64,000 nucleotides of DNA, from the NCBI GenBank assembly GCA_025464095.1, contig JAODMF010000022.1:124001-188000 (forward strand), in the 5' to 3' direction. Both the position numbers and the translations under genes were made by a program. The notes beneath the pieces were generated by a model. The model ran no database searches. It saw nothing but the letters and a program-made list of their open reading frames with translations, and had not been told where the DNA came from. Origin of the DNA: Glaciihabitans sp. GTDB lineage: Bacteria > Actinomycetota > Actinomycetes > Actinomycetales > Microbacteriaceae. Below are positions 32,590 to 40,051 of this stretch, piece after piece (position 1 is the first letter of the stretch; the number at the start of each line of letters is the position of its first letter).

Positions 32590-33492
32590 ATGAGCAGAGA
32601 CCAGTACACCTTCACCGACCCACGCACGCTGTATCCCACTCCAGACCAGCAGCCCGACCCCGAGACACAGGGCGAACCGGGACTCCAGGAGGCGATGCGC
32701 GACTTCGTCGACATCGGTGCGGAGACCTACCGTGGCAGCGGCCGGCTGGATGGCCGCAAAGCACTCATCACGGGAGCAGACTCCGGCATCGGCGCGGCCG
32801 TAGCCGTCGCATTCGCGCGCGAGGGGGCGGATGTCGCGATCGCCTACCTGCCCGAAGAAGAGGAGGACGCACGACTCGTCGTCGATCTCATCGAAAAGAG
32901 CGGCCGTGTCGCCGCGGCGATTCCCGGCGACCTGAAGGACGAGGGTTACTGCGCCGACCTCGTTGCATCGGCTGTCGAAAAACTCGGCGGCCTGGACATC
33001 CTGGTGAACAACGCCGGCAAGCAGGTCTACGCCGAGAAGCTGGAAGACCTCACCGACGAGAACTTCGACGACACCCTGAAAACGAACGTCTACGGCATGT
33101 TCTGGGTGACCCGGGCGGCGGTGCCGCACCTGCCGCCGGGGTCCACCATCATCAACACGACGTCGGTGCAGGCGTACTCGCCGTCACCGATCCTCGTCGA
33201 CTACGCAACCACGAAGGCGAGCATCAACGCGTTCACCAAGGCGACGGCACAGCAGCTGGCCCCACGCGGCATCCGAGTGAATGCTGTGGCACCCGGCCCC
33301 ATCTGGACGCCCCTGCAGGTGTCGAAGGGACAGCCCAAGGATGCGCTGGAGGAGTTTGGCGCACACACTCCACTCGGCCGTGCCGGACAGCCGGCGGAAC
33401 TCGCACCGGCGTATGTGTTCCTCGCGAGCGCGGAGTCGAGCTACGTCATCGGGGCCACACTCAGCGTCACCGGCGGAATGCCGACGCCGTAG
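32590..33492 (+). CDS. SDR family oxidoreductase (general-stress type)
   Basis: A 300-residue short-chain dehydrogenase. A ~45-residue N-terminal extension (DPRTLYPTPDQQPDPETQ...) precedes the Rossmann core, as in the YhdF/YhxC type of general stress dehydrogenases. The NAD(P) loop is ITGADSGIGAAVAVAFAREG, then NNAGKQ, the catalytic Ser in NTTSVQAY, and the Y-x-x-x-K pair in VDYATTKASINAF. A Gly-rich C terminus (VTGGMPTP) closes the fold. The substrate is unknown. No clear -10 or Shine-Dalgarno was seen at the ATG. Confidence 0.88.
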   Translation: MSRDQYTFTDPRTLYPTPDQQPDPETQGEPGLQEAMRDFVDIGAETYRGSGRLDGRKALITGADSGIGAAVAVAFAREGADVAIAYLPEEEEDARLVVDLIEKSGRVAAAIPGDLKDEGYCADLVASAVEKLGGLDILVNNAGKQVYAEKLEDLTDENFDDTLKTNVYGMFWVTRAAVPHLPPGSTIINTTSVQAYSPSPILVDYATTKASINAFTKATAQQLAPRGIRVNAVAPGPIWTPLQVSKGQPKDALEEFGAHTPLGRAGQPAELAPAYVFLASAESSYVIGATLSVTGGMPTP

Positions 33493-33589
33493 CGCGGGCT
33501 GGCGCCGGACGTTCGTCGCGGGCCGGTGCTCGCTTGGGGCTTTCGCTGGCGCTCGTGGGCGCTCTTGCTTGCTCGTGGGCGGATTGGGC

Positions 33590-33946
33590 CTAGGCCGCGC
33601 CGATTTCGGCTGCCGCGACGACCCCAGCACACACCAGCGAGATCAGGGCGATGGCCGTCATGCCCGCCGCGAGAACGGCCAGGCGAACTCGGCCGGGCTT
33701 CAGGAAGAGCTGGGCGATCAACATCACGGCGTAAAGCAGAACGACCGCAACGACCCCGAAGCCGGCGACGCCCATCGGCGGCAACGAGAGCATCGGAATG
33801 AGAACGACCAGCGCGATGAGGCTGAGCAGGCCACCCAGAAGCAGCCAACTGCGGCCGGTAGACGTCGTCAGCGACGGCTGGTCGCGCATCCGGGGTGACG
33901 TTCCGATCGGATGCTCCTCGGGCTGGCCGAACAGCGGGTCGCTCAC
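33590..33946 (-). CDS. Membrane protein of unknown function, three segments
   Basis: A 118-residue protein. A polar N terminus (~32 residues) precedes three hydrophobic segments (~34-54, ~58-80, ~89-112). Not assigned to a family. The GTG at 33946 is the likely start; an imperfect ACTCG-AG-CGAGT inverted repeat lies 6 nt upstream (33953-33964). It converges with the SDR gene across 97 bp that contain only a direct repeat of GCTCGTGGGCG (33551 and 33571). Confidence 0.65.
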   Translation of the reverse strand: MSDPLFGQPEEHPIGTSPRMRDQPSLTTSTGRSWLLLGGLLSLIALVVLIPMLSLPPMGVAGFGVVAVVLLYAVMLIAQLFLKPGRVRLAVLAAGMTAIALISLVCAGVVAAAEIGAA

Positions 33947-34076
33947 GGTGTCACTCGAGCGAGTCGGATACGGGTCATCCCCCCAGTGTGCGCCGCGAAC
34001 TCGGGCGTGACCTGAGTGCGTGCGGGGCGGCGAGTCGGCGCGCCCGATGAACTATCCGGCTCCGCCGAGCATGGGA

Positions 34077-34110
34077 AATGCCCCGCCTCGCACGGCGAGG
34101 TCGGGGCATT
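34077..34110 (-). terminator. Hairpin terminator after the CsbD-like gene
   Basis: A 34-nt nested hairpin: AATGCCCCG pairs with CGGGGCATT, and inside it CCTCGC pairs with GCGAGG around ACG, with one unpaired T. It begins 36 bp past the stop of the minus-strand CsbD-like gene and is followed on that strand by TTTCCC. A stable factor-independent-like terminator. Confidence 0.8.
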
Positions 34111-34145
34111 CCTTTCGGGTCGCTCTGTGAGTTTCAGCGATGATG

Positions 34146-34325
34146 CTATTTGTTGTCGGTGAACGCATCCTTGACGTTCTCGCCGGCCTGCTTCAGGTTG
34201 GCTGACGTCTGGTCGGCCTCGCCCTCCGCTTCCATGCGTGGATTGTCGGTCGCGCGTCCGACCGTTTCCTTTGCTTTTCCTGCAACGTCCTGTGCGGCGT
34301 TGCGGACCTTGTCGTCGGCACCCAT
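34146..34325 (-). CDS. CsbD-like stress protein
   Basis: A 59-residue protein: MGADDKVRNAAQDVAGKAKE, a middle with RATDNPRMEAEGEADQ and a C terminus KQAGENVKDAFTDNK. This is the CsbD pattern of small, hydrophilic, helical proteins induced by general stress, whose exact role is unknown. It has a strong GGAGGAGG ribosome site 8 nt before the ATG and its own hairpin terminator, so it is a free-standing, well-translated gene. Confidence 0.85.
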   Translation of the reverse strand: MGADDKVRNAAQDVAGKAKETVGRATDNPRMEAEGEADQTSANLKQAGENVKDAFTDNK

Positions 34326-34427
34326 GGGAACCTCCTCCGTGTCGTTGTCCGATCCGGCAACGCTAACGCCGAACGCCCCCGTTCGGGGGGTGCTTGCAAC
34401 CGCGGCGGCGGAGGTGTAACGGTGCGG

Positions 34428-34829
34428 TCAGTCGCCGCTTCCGCCAGCAGCCCGCTCGGCTTTGTGCTTCTCCGCGAGGCGCTCCTTGTCGCGACGAACA
34501 CCCGCCTGCACTGCGCGTTCCTGCACGAGCCACTCCGGCGGCGCAGCAAGCAACTGCTTGATCTCTGCGGTCGTGAGCGCGTCAGTCACGCCAGCCCGCG
34601 CCAGCCCGGATGTCGAAACGCCGAGCTTGCCAGCGACGACGGATCGTGGATGCGGGCCGTCGGCCCGAAGAGCGACCAGCCACTCCGGCGGGCTGGCCAG
34701 TAACTCGTTCAGCTCGTCTCGCGTCACCGGCTTCGTCTGGAATTCTGCGGGCGTCGCCGGAAGGTAGACACCAAGCTTTTGTGCGGCGGTCGCCGGCTTC
34801 ATGGATTGGGAGGAACTCTGCGCGGCCAT
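34428..34829 (-). CDS. DUF5997 family protein with duplicated PPEWL module
   Basis: A 133-residue protein of a family usually found beside LysR-type effector domains. It contains two copies of a ~45-residue unit: AAQKLGVYLPATPA then LNELLASPPEWLVALRADG, and VVAGKLGVSTSGLARAGVTD then IKQLLAAPPEWLVQERAVQAG. The second has a convincing helix-turn-helix look. A basic tail (RRDKERLAEKHKAERAAGG) follows. The same unit occurs in the protein at 22255. The ATG at 34829 has TACGCT 6 nt upstream. The start of the divergent LysR-like gene is only 23 nt away, and the two promoters overlap. Confidence 0.72.
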   Translation of the reverse strand: MAAQSSSQSMKPATAAQKLGVYLPATPAEFQTKPVTRDELNELLASPPEWLVALRADGPHPRSVVAGKLGVSTSGLARAGVTDALTTAEIKQLLAAPPEWLVQERAVQAGVRRDKERLAEKHKAERAAGGSGD

Positions 34830-34835
34830 CCCGAC

Positions 34836-34845
34836 AGCGTAACCT
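34836..34845. promoter_or_regulatory. Overlapping divergent -10 elements sharing one TA
   Basis: AGCGTAACCT reads as TACGCT on the minus strand (34836-34841) and TAACCT on the plus strand (34840-34845); both use the same TA. Each hexamer ends 6 nt from its start codon (34829 and 34852), so both messages would be leaderless. RNA polymerase cannot occupy both at once, and the -35 region of each gene lies within the other gene. Confidence 0.6.
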
Positions 34846-34851
34846 GACCCT

Positions 34852-35478
34852 GTGCGCATCGCTTTCGTTCCTGGTGTGACTCTCGGCCGCTGGACAACGG
34901 CGTGGGAGGAGCGGAACCCGAAAATCCCGCTCGGCGTCTCTCCCGTTTCCGAGGCGGCGTCAGTGGGGGTGTTGCACTCCGGCGAGGCAGACCTCAGCTT
35001 TGTGCGCCTGCCCATCGAACGCGAGGGCCTCAGCGTGATCACGCTCTACTCCGAGATCGCGGTTGTTGTCGTCCCCGTCGAGGACCCACTCACCCTGCTG
35101 TCATCCGTGACGCCTGCGGACCTCGAAGGACGCACGCTGCGATCGGAGCCGGACATCTCGGAAGCGGTTGAACTGGTTGCTGCCGGTGTCGGCATCCTCG
35201 TCGTTCCGCATTCGATCGCTCGCCTGCACGCGCGCAAGGACGTCGAGGCACTGCCCCTGGTCGGTGCCCCGTCCACCGACATCGCAATAGCGTGGCTCAG
35301 CGACAAGACGACGGCGGAGATCGAGGAGTTCGTCGGCATCGTGCGCGGGCGAACCGCTGCGTCCTCCCGCGGGACGCCGACTCCCCCGACCCCCATTGTG
35401 AAAAAGGCGCGCACGCCGAGGCCCGCCGCGAAGCCCGGGTCTCGCACACGCCAGCCGCGCAAGCGCAAGGGTCGCTAA
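34852..35478 (+). CDS. LysR-type substrate-binding domain protein without DNA-binding domain
   Basis: A 208-residue periplasmic-binding-like effector domain of the LysR regulator family, but without the usual ~60-residue N-terminal helix-turn-helix. It starts directly with RIAFVPGVTLGRWTTAWEER and continues with the typical LGVSPVSEAASVGVLHSGEA, DLSFVRLPI, LYSEIAVVVVPVEDPL and VAAGVGILVVPHSIARL. A basic, Pro-rich tail of ~40 residues (KKARTPRPAAKPGSRTRQPR) may bind nucleic acid. Paired with the HTH-like DUF5997 protein it could be the sensing half of a split regulator (inference). The GTG at 34852 has TAACCT 6 nt upstream. Confidence 0.8.
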   Translation: MRIAFVPGVTLGRWTTAWEERNPKIPLGVSPVSEAASVGVLHSGEADLSFVRLPIEREGLSVITLYSEIAVVVVPVEDPLTLLSSVTPADLEGRTLRSEPDISEAVELVAAGVGILVVPHSIARLHARKDVEALPLVGAPSTDIAIAWLSDKTTAEIEEFVGIVRGRTAASSRGTPTPPTPIVKKARTPRPAAKPGSRTRQPRKRKGR

Positions 35479-35481
35479 ACC

Positions 35482-36111
35482 CTAGAACCCGACCGCCATC
35501 CGGATGCCGAGAAACAGCATGAGGACGGCGATGAACGCATCGAGGATGCGCCACGATCGCGGATTCGCAAAGAACGGGCGTAGCAGGCGGGCGCCGAAGC
35601 CGAGCCCGAAGAACCAGAGGAAGCTGCCCGCGACCGCGCCGCCCGCCCACCACCAGCGCTCGTTCACTCCCTGCTGGTTGGCAACGGATCCGAGAAAGAT
35701 GACAGTGTCGAGGTAGACATGCGGGTTCAGCCAGGTGAGCGCGATCATCGTTCCGATGGCGACTTTGGGCAATACCTGGGCGGGAGCATCCGCCGGCTCG
35801 AGCACCTTGGGGCGCACCACCCGCACCGCCGCGAAGATTCCGTAGACGACCAGGAAGCCGGAACCGATTACGCGGATCACGACCAAGGCCGCCGGAACGC
35901 TCTGCAGAATCGCTCCGATGCCGAGCACGCCGGCCGCGATGAGCACCGCGTCAGAAACCGCACAGACCAGCACCACGGCCAGGATCAGCCGGTTGCGTCC
36001 CTCGATTCCCAGTCGCAGCACGTAGGCGTTCTGTGCGCCGATGGCGATGATGAGGGCTAGTCCGGTGCCGAGCCCGAGCAGTGCGGGCAGCAGCGTGGTG
36101 GCGGGAGTCAC
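35482..36111 (-). CDS. LysE/ArgO family amino acid exporter
   Basis: A 209-residue inner-membrane exporter of the LysE family, which pumps lysine or arginine out of the cell. It has about six hydrophobic segments and the family signatures IGAQNAYVLRLGIEGRNR (~23-40) and TWLNPHVYLDTVIFLG (~126-141), including the conserved Asn-Pro. The GTG at 36111 has TAGATT 6 nt upstream, fitting a leaderless message. In Corynebacterium a full LysR regulator (LysG) controls lysE; here the nearby convergent LysR-like protein lacks the DNA-binding domain, so such control is uncertain. Confidence 0.9.
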   Translation of the reverse strand: MTPATTLLPALLGLGTGLALIIAIGAQNAYVLRLGIEGRNRLILAVVLVCAVSDAVLIAAGVLGIGAILQSVPAALVVIRVIGSGFLVVYGIFAAVRVVRPKVLEPADAPAQVLPKVAIGTMIALTWLNPHVYLDTVIFLGSVANQQGVNERWWWAGGAVAGSFLWFFGLGFGARLLRPFFANPRSWRILDAFIAVLMLFLGIRMAVGF

Positions 36112-36136
36112 GATGCAAATCTAGGTGGTAGCGCGC

Positions 36137-36439
36137 TCAGGCCAGGCGCTGGCGGGTGCTGAACAGCAACTCGGGGACGAGCGCGTCGACGGTCTTGCTC
36201 CACTCCGCAGGCGTTCGGCGGGATGCCCTGCTCGGTCCGCACTCGGAGAGAAAGTCGATGAGGCGGCGAACGTCGCTCTCGTCCAGTTCGGCGGGCATGC
36301 TGGCGTCGAGCAGGTCCAGCCAGTGGTCGCGGGCGGCGCGCCACTGTGTGGGCGTTCCTGCTGCGCCGGGCGGGTGATCCGCGCTCCGCAGCACGGTACG
36401 CAGGCGCGTCGCGAGGTGCTCGGGAAGGGCGGAGGGCAT
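36137..36439 (-). CDS. Hypothetical protein, 100 residues
   Basis: Not recognised. A helical soluble protein with regularly spaced hydrophobics (RDHWLDLLDASM, ESDVRRLIDFLSE, SKTVDALVPELLF). The ATG at 36439 is supported by TACGGT exactly 6 nt upstream, the arrangement seen at many real starts here. The gene ends 25 nt before the LysE gene start, so the two may form one transcript. Confidence 0.55.
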   Translation of the reverse strand: MPSALPEHLATRLRTVLRSADHPPGAAGTPTQWRAARDHWLDLLDASMPAELDESDVRRLIDFLSECGPSRASRRTPAEWSKTVDALVPELLFSTRQRLA

Positions 36440-36470
36440 CCATCAACCGTACCCACCCCTGCCCGCACCC

Positions 36471-36551
36471 GTGCCGTCTCGCGAGTGCCGTCCCGCGAGT
36501 TGTCGCATATCGACCCAAAATCCGCGATTTGGGTCGATATGCGACAACTCG
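36471..36551. repeat. Long perfect hairpin element A with tandem 14-bp duplication
   Basis: Arms of 24 bp beginning CGAGTTGTCGCATATCGACC (36496-36519) and its exact complement (36528-36551) flank the 8-nt loop ATCCGCGA. Directly left is a tandem 14-bp duplication GTGCCGTC(T/C)CGCGA (36471-36498), the second copy running into the left arm. It lies in the divergent region between 36439 and 36626. A stem this long is far beyond a normal terminator or operator. Confidence 0.85.
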
Positions 36552-36625
36552 GGAAGAGGGGGTGGGGAGGAGGGGCGGGGAGGGTGCGGGAGGGCGGGAG
36601 GTGACGCGGCCGTTACGCTCGAGAA

Positions 36626-37444
36626 ATGACTGCTCGAACCATTCTCATCACGGGTGCCAGCGACGGGATCGGGGCGTCTGCCGCGGCATCCTTCGCCTCC
36701 ACCGGTGACCGCGTCGTGATCGTCGGACGCTCCCCACAAAAGACCGAGGCGGTCGCCACACGGCTCGGCGTCGAGTTCTACGTCGCCGATTTCACGAGGC
36801 TGGATGACGTGCGCACTCTGGCCGCCAAACTCCTGGCCGCCTACCCGCGGATCGACGTGCTCGCGAACAATGCCGGGGGCATCATGGGCAAGCGCGAGGT
36901 GACCGGCGACGGGCACGAGAAGACGTTCCAGGTGAATCACCTCGCGCCGTTCCTACTGACCAACCTGCTGATGGACCGCCTGGTTGCGAGCGGGGCCAGC
37001 GTTATCAATACGTCCAGTGCCGCCAATAAGGTCCTGGCGCGGTTCGACATCGACGACCTCGAGAATGCGAACGGATACTCCGCGAGCCGGGCGTACGGGA
37101 ACGGCAAGCTCGCCAACATCCTGTTCACGAAGGAGCTCGTGCGCCGCTACGGCGAGGCGGGCGTCTCGAGCGCGGCGTTCCATCCCGGTGTGGTCGCGAC
37201 CAGCTTCGGTACCGGATCCTCCAGCGCCATGAAGCTGATGTACGGCGGGTTACTGAGCCGCTTCCTGCTGACGCCCGCGCAGGGTGCTGACACACTCGTC
37301 TGGCTCGGGATGACGCATCCCGGCACCGACTGGACCTCCGGCGAGTACTACGAGAAGCGCCGCGTCATCCGCGCGAACAAGCAGGCGTACGACGATTCGC
37401 TCGCGACCGAGCTGTGGGAACGCAGCTCCGCGATGGTGTTGTAG
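36626..37444 (+). CDS. SDR family NAD(P)-dependent oxidoreductase
   Basis: A 272-residue short-chain dehydrogenase of the retinol-dehydrogenase/WWOX-like type. Cofactor loop ILITGASDGIGASAAASFA (~6-24); NNAGG (~86-90); catalytic Ser in NTSSAANK; a Tyr-x-x-x-Lys motif (YGNGK) with a preceding SASRA; and HPGVVATSF. A longer C-terminal part (to EYYEKRRVIRANKQA) is typical of this subgroup. The substrate is unknown. The start has TACGCT 6 nt upstream, so it is a leaderless candidate. It follows hairpin element A and precedes element B. Confidence 0.88.
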   Translation: MTARTILITGASDGIGASAAASFASTGDRVVIVGRSPQKTEAVATRLGVEFYVADFTRLDDVRTLAAKLLAAYPRIDVLANNAGGIMGKREVTGDGHEKTFQVNHLAPFLLTNLLMDRLVASGASVINTSSAANKVLARFDIDDLENANGYSASRAYGNGKLANILFTKELVRRYGEAGVSSAAFHPGVVATSFGTGSSSAMKLMYGGLLSRFLLTPAQGADTLVWLGMTHPGTDWTSGEYYEKRRVIRANKQAYDDSLATELWERSSAMVL

Positions 37445-37464
37445 CGCGCGCTGTCCCTCCTCTC

Positions 37465-37541
37465 CCCCATTGCGGAGGATGACACGCCGCGCTCGGGGGT
37501 CGCGCGCGGGTTTCGCCGGCGTGTCGTCCTCCGCAATGGGG
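37465..37541. repeat. Long near-perfect hairpin element B
   Basis: A 25-bp arm (37465-37489, starting CCCCATTGCGGAGGA and ending GACACGCCG) is matched by an inverted copy at 37517-37541 with one mismatch, around a 27-nt GC-rich loop. It lies between the SDR stop (37444) and the SOS promoter of imuA'. It shares CGGCGTGTCG with element C at 45320. It may stop readthrough into the mutasome operon or be a mobile palindromic element. Confidence 0.8.
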
Positions 37542-37587
37542 AGGGAGGGAAAATGCTCGCGACACGCCGTGAGGATGTCGGCGGCAA

Positions 37588-37616
37588 TTGACACTATCGA
37601 ACGTATGTTCGAATAT
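37588..37616 (+). promoter_or_regulatory. LexA-controlled promoter with perfect SOS box
   Basis: TCGAACGTATGTTCGA at 37597-37612 is a perfect actinobacterial LexA box (TCGAAC-N4-GTTCGA). It sits between a consensus -35 TTGACA (37588-37593) and a -10-like GAATAT (37611-37616) with 17-bp spacing, so bound LexA would block the promoter directly. The -10 ends 6 nt before the imuA' ATG, so the operon message may be leaderless. This makes the whole mutasome operon SOS-inducible. Confidence 0.92.
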
Positions 37617-37622
37617 GGGGAG

Positions 37623-38492
37623 ATGACCTCGGCAGCAGCGACCCTCGAAGCAGATGCATTTGCTTCCGCCGTGCCCGGCTCTGTCCCAGCACGCCTTGCC
37701 CCAGCAAGCGCTGCCCAGACCCGCTCTGCCCAAACAAGCGCTACCCCAACAAGCGCTGCCCAGACTCGCTCTGCCCAAACCCGCTCCGCCCCAACGATGG
37801 CCACCGGGCAGACCGTGCGCGAACTGCAGGACCGCATCCGTTCCATGCAGGCCACGAAGCTCGATTCGCGCCTCATTCCCACACATCCGGCTATCGCCGA
37901 CCTGCTGCCCGGCGGCGGGCTGAAGCAGGGCGCGACGTATTCGGTCGAGCACTCCGCGACGCTGCTCATGGCGCTGCTGGCTGGCCCGTCGCAGGCGGGT
38001 TCCTGGTGCGGCGTCGTCGGCGTCCCCGAGTTCGGGGTCGAAGCAGCGGAGGGCTTCGGCATCGACCTCGAGCGACTCGTGCTCGTGCCGAATCCCGGCG
38101 ACCAGTGGCTGGCCGTCACCGCGGCCGTTGCGGATGTCATGGGCGTCGTGGTCACCCGCCCACCCAAGCGGGCATCCGACAGCAGTCTCGCCCGCCTCAC
38201 CGCACGGTTGCGGCAGCGCGGGTCCGTGCTCCTGGTGCTGGGGCCGTGGCCGCAGAGCGAAGCCATGCTCTCGCTGTCAGAGAGCGAGTGGAGCGGCATC
38301 GGCCAGGGTCACGGCACACTCAGCGCACGGCAGGTCACCGTGACGGTGTCGACGCGGCTCGGCGGTCGGCCGCGGAGTGCGCGACTGGATCTCGACTTCG
38401 CTCGATCACCGGCCGATATCGCCCGGTCACAGGCGGATATGACCCAGTCGCCGGCGCTCGCTGACCGACCGGAACTGCGGGCCGTCGTATGA
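37623..38492 (+). CDS. imuA': ImuA-type protein of the SOS mutasome
   Basis: A 289-residue RecA-fold-related protein of the ImuA/ImuA' group, which works with ImuB and DnaE2 in DNA-damage-induced mutagenesis, probably linking the complex to RecA. The core starts near residue 60 (GQTVRELQDRIRSMQATK), with PGGGLKQGATYSV in place of a Walker A and later VEAAEGFGIDLERLVLVPNP, LLVLGPWPQSEAML and RQVTVTVSTRLGG. The first ~58 residues are low complexity with repeating AQTRSAQ units. The ATG at 37623 directly follows the SOS promoter; the open frame upstream lies before the promoter and is not used. A later ATG at 37797 is a less likely start. Its stop overlaps the imuB start by 4 nt. Confidence 0.85.
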   Translation: MTSAAATLEADAFASAVPGSVPARLAPASAAQTRSAQTSATPTSAAQTRSAQTRSAPTMATGQTVRELQDRIRSMQATKLDSRLIPTHPAIADLLPGGGLKQGATYSVEHSATLLMALLAGPSQAGSWCGVVGVPEFGVEAAEGFGIDLERLVLVPNPGDQWLAVTAAVADVMGVVVTRPPKRASDSSLARLTARLRQRGSVLLVLGPWPQSEAMLSLSESEWSGIGQGHGTLSARQVTVTVSTRLGGRPRSARLDLDFARSPADIARSQADMTQSPALADRPELRAVV

Positions 38493-40039
38493 GTGACATC
38501 GTGCGCACCATGGTGCTGTGGGTTCCGGACTGGCCGATCACCGCGGCGGTGCGCGCCCATCGGCTCGACCCGGATGCAGCGATCGCCCTTATCGACAAGG
38601 GCCAGGTCTTCGCCTGCTCGGCCGAGGCACGCATCGAAGGGGTGAAGCGCGGCCTCCGCCTGCGCGAGGCCCAGGCCCGCTGCCCCGACCTGGTCGTGAA
38701 GACCTACGATCCGGTGATTGACGCGCGCTCCTTCGAGGTGATCGTCACCGCGATCGAAGAGCTGATGCCGGGAGTGCAGCTGCTGCGTCCGGGCATGTGC
38801 GCCATCCGGTCGCGGGGTCCCGCACGGTTCTACGGCGGTGAGAAGCCGGCAGCCCTCGCGCTGGTGCAGCTGCTGGATGAGCTGGGCATCCCAGGCAGCC
38901 GGGTCGGCGTCGCTGACGGACCGTTCACCGCCGAGCAGGCTGCCCGCACGACCGGTCGCACAAGGGTGCGGGTGGTGCCTGAGGGCGAGTCCGCCGAGTT
39001 CCTGGCTCCCCTGCCGATCAGCCTGCTCGAGCTGCCACCGCTCGTCACCCTGCTGCGCAGGCTCGGCGTCACCACGCTCGCCGACTTCGCAGCGCTGCCC
39101 GCCGACGACGTACTCGGCCGGTTCGGCGAGACCGGTGCGCACCTGCACTCGCTCTCGAGCGGCGCAGACAGCAGACCGGTCATTGCCCGTATTCCCCCGG
39201 AAGAACTGGATGCGCAGGTCGCCTTCGAGCCGCCCCTGGACCGGGTCGACCAGGTCACTTTCGGTTTTCGTGCCGCCGCCGACCGGTTCGTGCAGGCTCT
39301 CGTCGGTGCCCAGCTGGTCTGCACGATCCTGCGAGTGGAACTGGACACAGAAAACGGTGAGACCTCGGAGCGCAGCTGGCTGCATCCACGATCCTTTACC
39401 GCAGCGGATGTCGTCGACCGGGTGCGCTGGCAGCTGCAGGGCAGCGGCGAGGTCGACACCGGTCTCACCTCCGGGATCGTGCGCGTGCGAGTCGTGCCCG
39501 AAGCTGTCGATGCGATCGGCAACCACGAGGTGGGACTCTTCGGCGCGGGGCCGGATGAGCGCATCCACTCCGGCCTGTCCCGCGTGCAGAGCATGCTGGG
39601 GCACGGCGGCGTGCTCACCGCTGTCGTCGGTGGCGGGCGAACCCTCGCCGACCGGTCGCAGACGGTTCCGTGGGGCGACCGTGCCATCCTCACCCGCCCG
39701 GCGGCGCAGCCGTGGCCGGGGCGACTGCCGAAGCCCGCGCCATCCACCGTGTTTCCCGCTCCCCGACCGGTGCACGTCACCGACGCCGATGGCCAGGAGG
39801 TGCGCGTGGATGACCGCGGCGCCGTCTCCAGCGCGCCCGCGCGGTTCTCGGCGAGCGGTTCCGGTCGCGAAAGCCGCAGCATCACCGCATGGGCGGGTCC
39901 GTGGCCGGTGGACGAACGCTGGTGGGATGCGGATGCGCACCGCCTTTCCTACCGCTTCCAGGTGGTCGACGCATCCGGAATCGCCTGGCTGCTGGTATTG
40001 GAGGACGACGGCTGGTCGGCGGAAGCACGGTACGACTGA
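38489..40039 (+). CDS. imuB: ImuB, inactive Y-family polymerase-like mutasome hub
   Basis: A 516-residue Y-family polymerase homologue that, in mycobacteria, binds the sliding clamp and bridges ImuA' and DnaE2. The N terminus (LWVPDWPITAAVRA) and the palm (GVKRGLRLREAQARCPDLVV) align with DinB, but the catalytic SIDE motif is replaced by AIRSRGPARFYGGEKPA. The acidic pair is therefore missing and it should not synthesise DNA. It continues through little-finger-like parts to a C-terminal domain (ITAWAGPWPVDERWWD, IAWLLVLEDDGW) typical of ImuB. ATGA overlap with imuA' shows tight coupling. dnaE2 begins 12 nt after its stop. Confidence 0.93.
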   Translation: MSDIVRTMVLWVPDWPITAAVRAHRLDPDAAIALIDKGQVFACSAEARIEGVKRGLRLREAQARCPDLVVKTYDPVIDARSFEVIVTAIEELMPGVQLLRPGMCAIRSRGPARFYGGEKPAALALVQLLDELGIPGSRVGVADGPFTAEQAARTTGRTRVRVVPEGESAEFLAPLPISLLELPPLVTLLRRLGVTTLADFAALPADDVLGRFGETGAHLHSLSSGADSRPVIARIPPEELDAQVAFEPPLDRVDQVTFGFRAAADRFVQALVGAQLVCTILRVELDTENGETSERSWLHPRSFTAADVVDRVRWQLQGSGEVDTGLTSGIVRVRVVPEAVDAIGNHEVGLFGAGPDERIHSGLSRVQSMLGHGGVLTAVVGGGRTLADRSQTVPWGDRAILTRPAAQPWPGRLPKPAPSTVFPAPRPVHVTDADGQEVRVDDRGAVSSAPARFSASGSGRESRSITAWAGPWPVDERWWDADAHRLSYRFQVVDASGIAWLLVLEDDGWSAEARYD

Positions 40040-40051
40040 TGGGGTGTGCGC

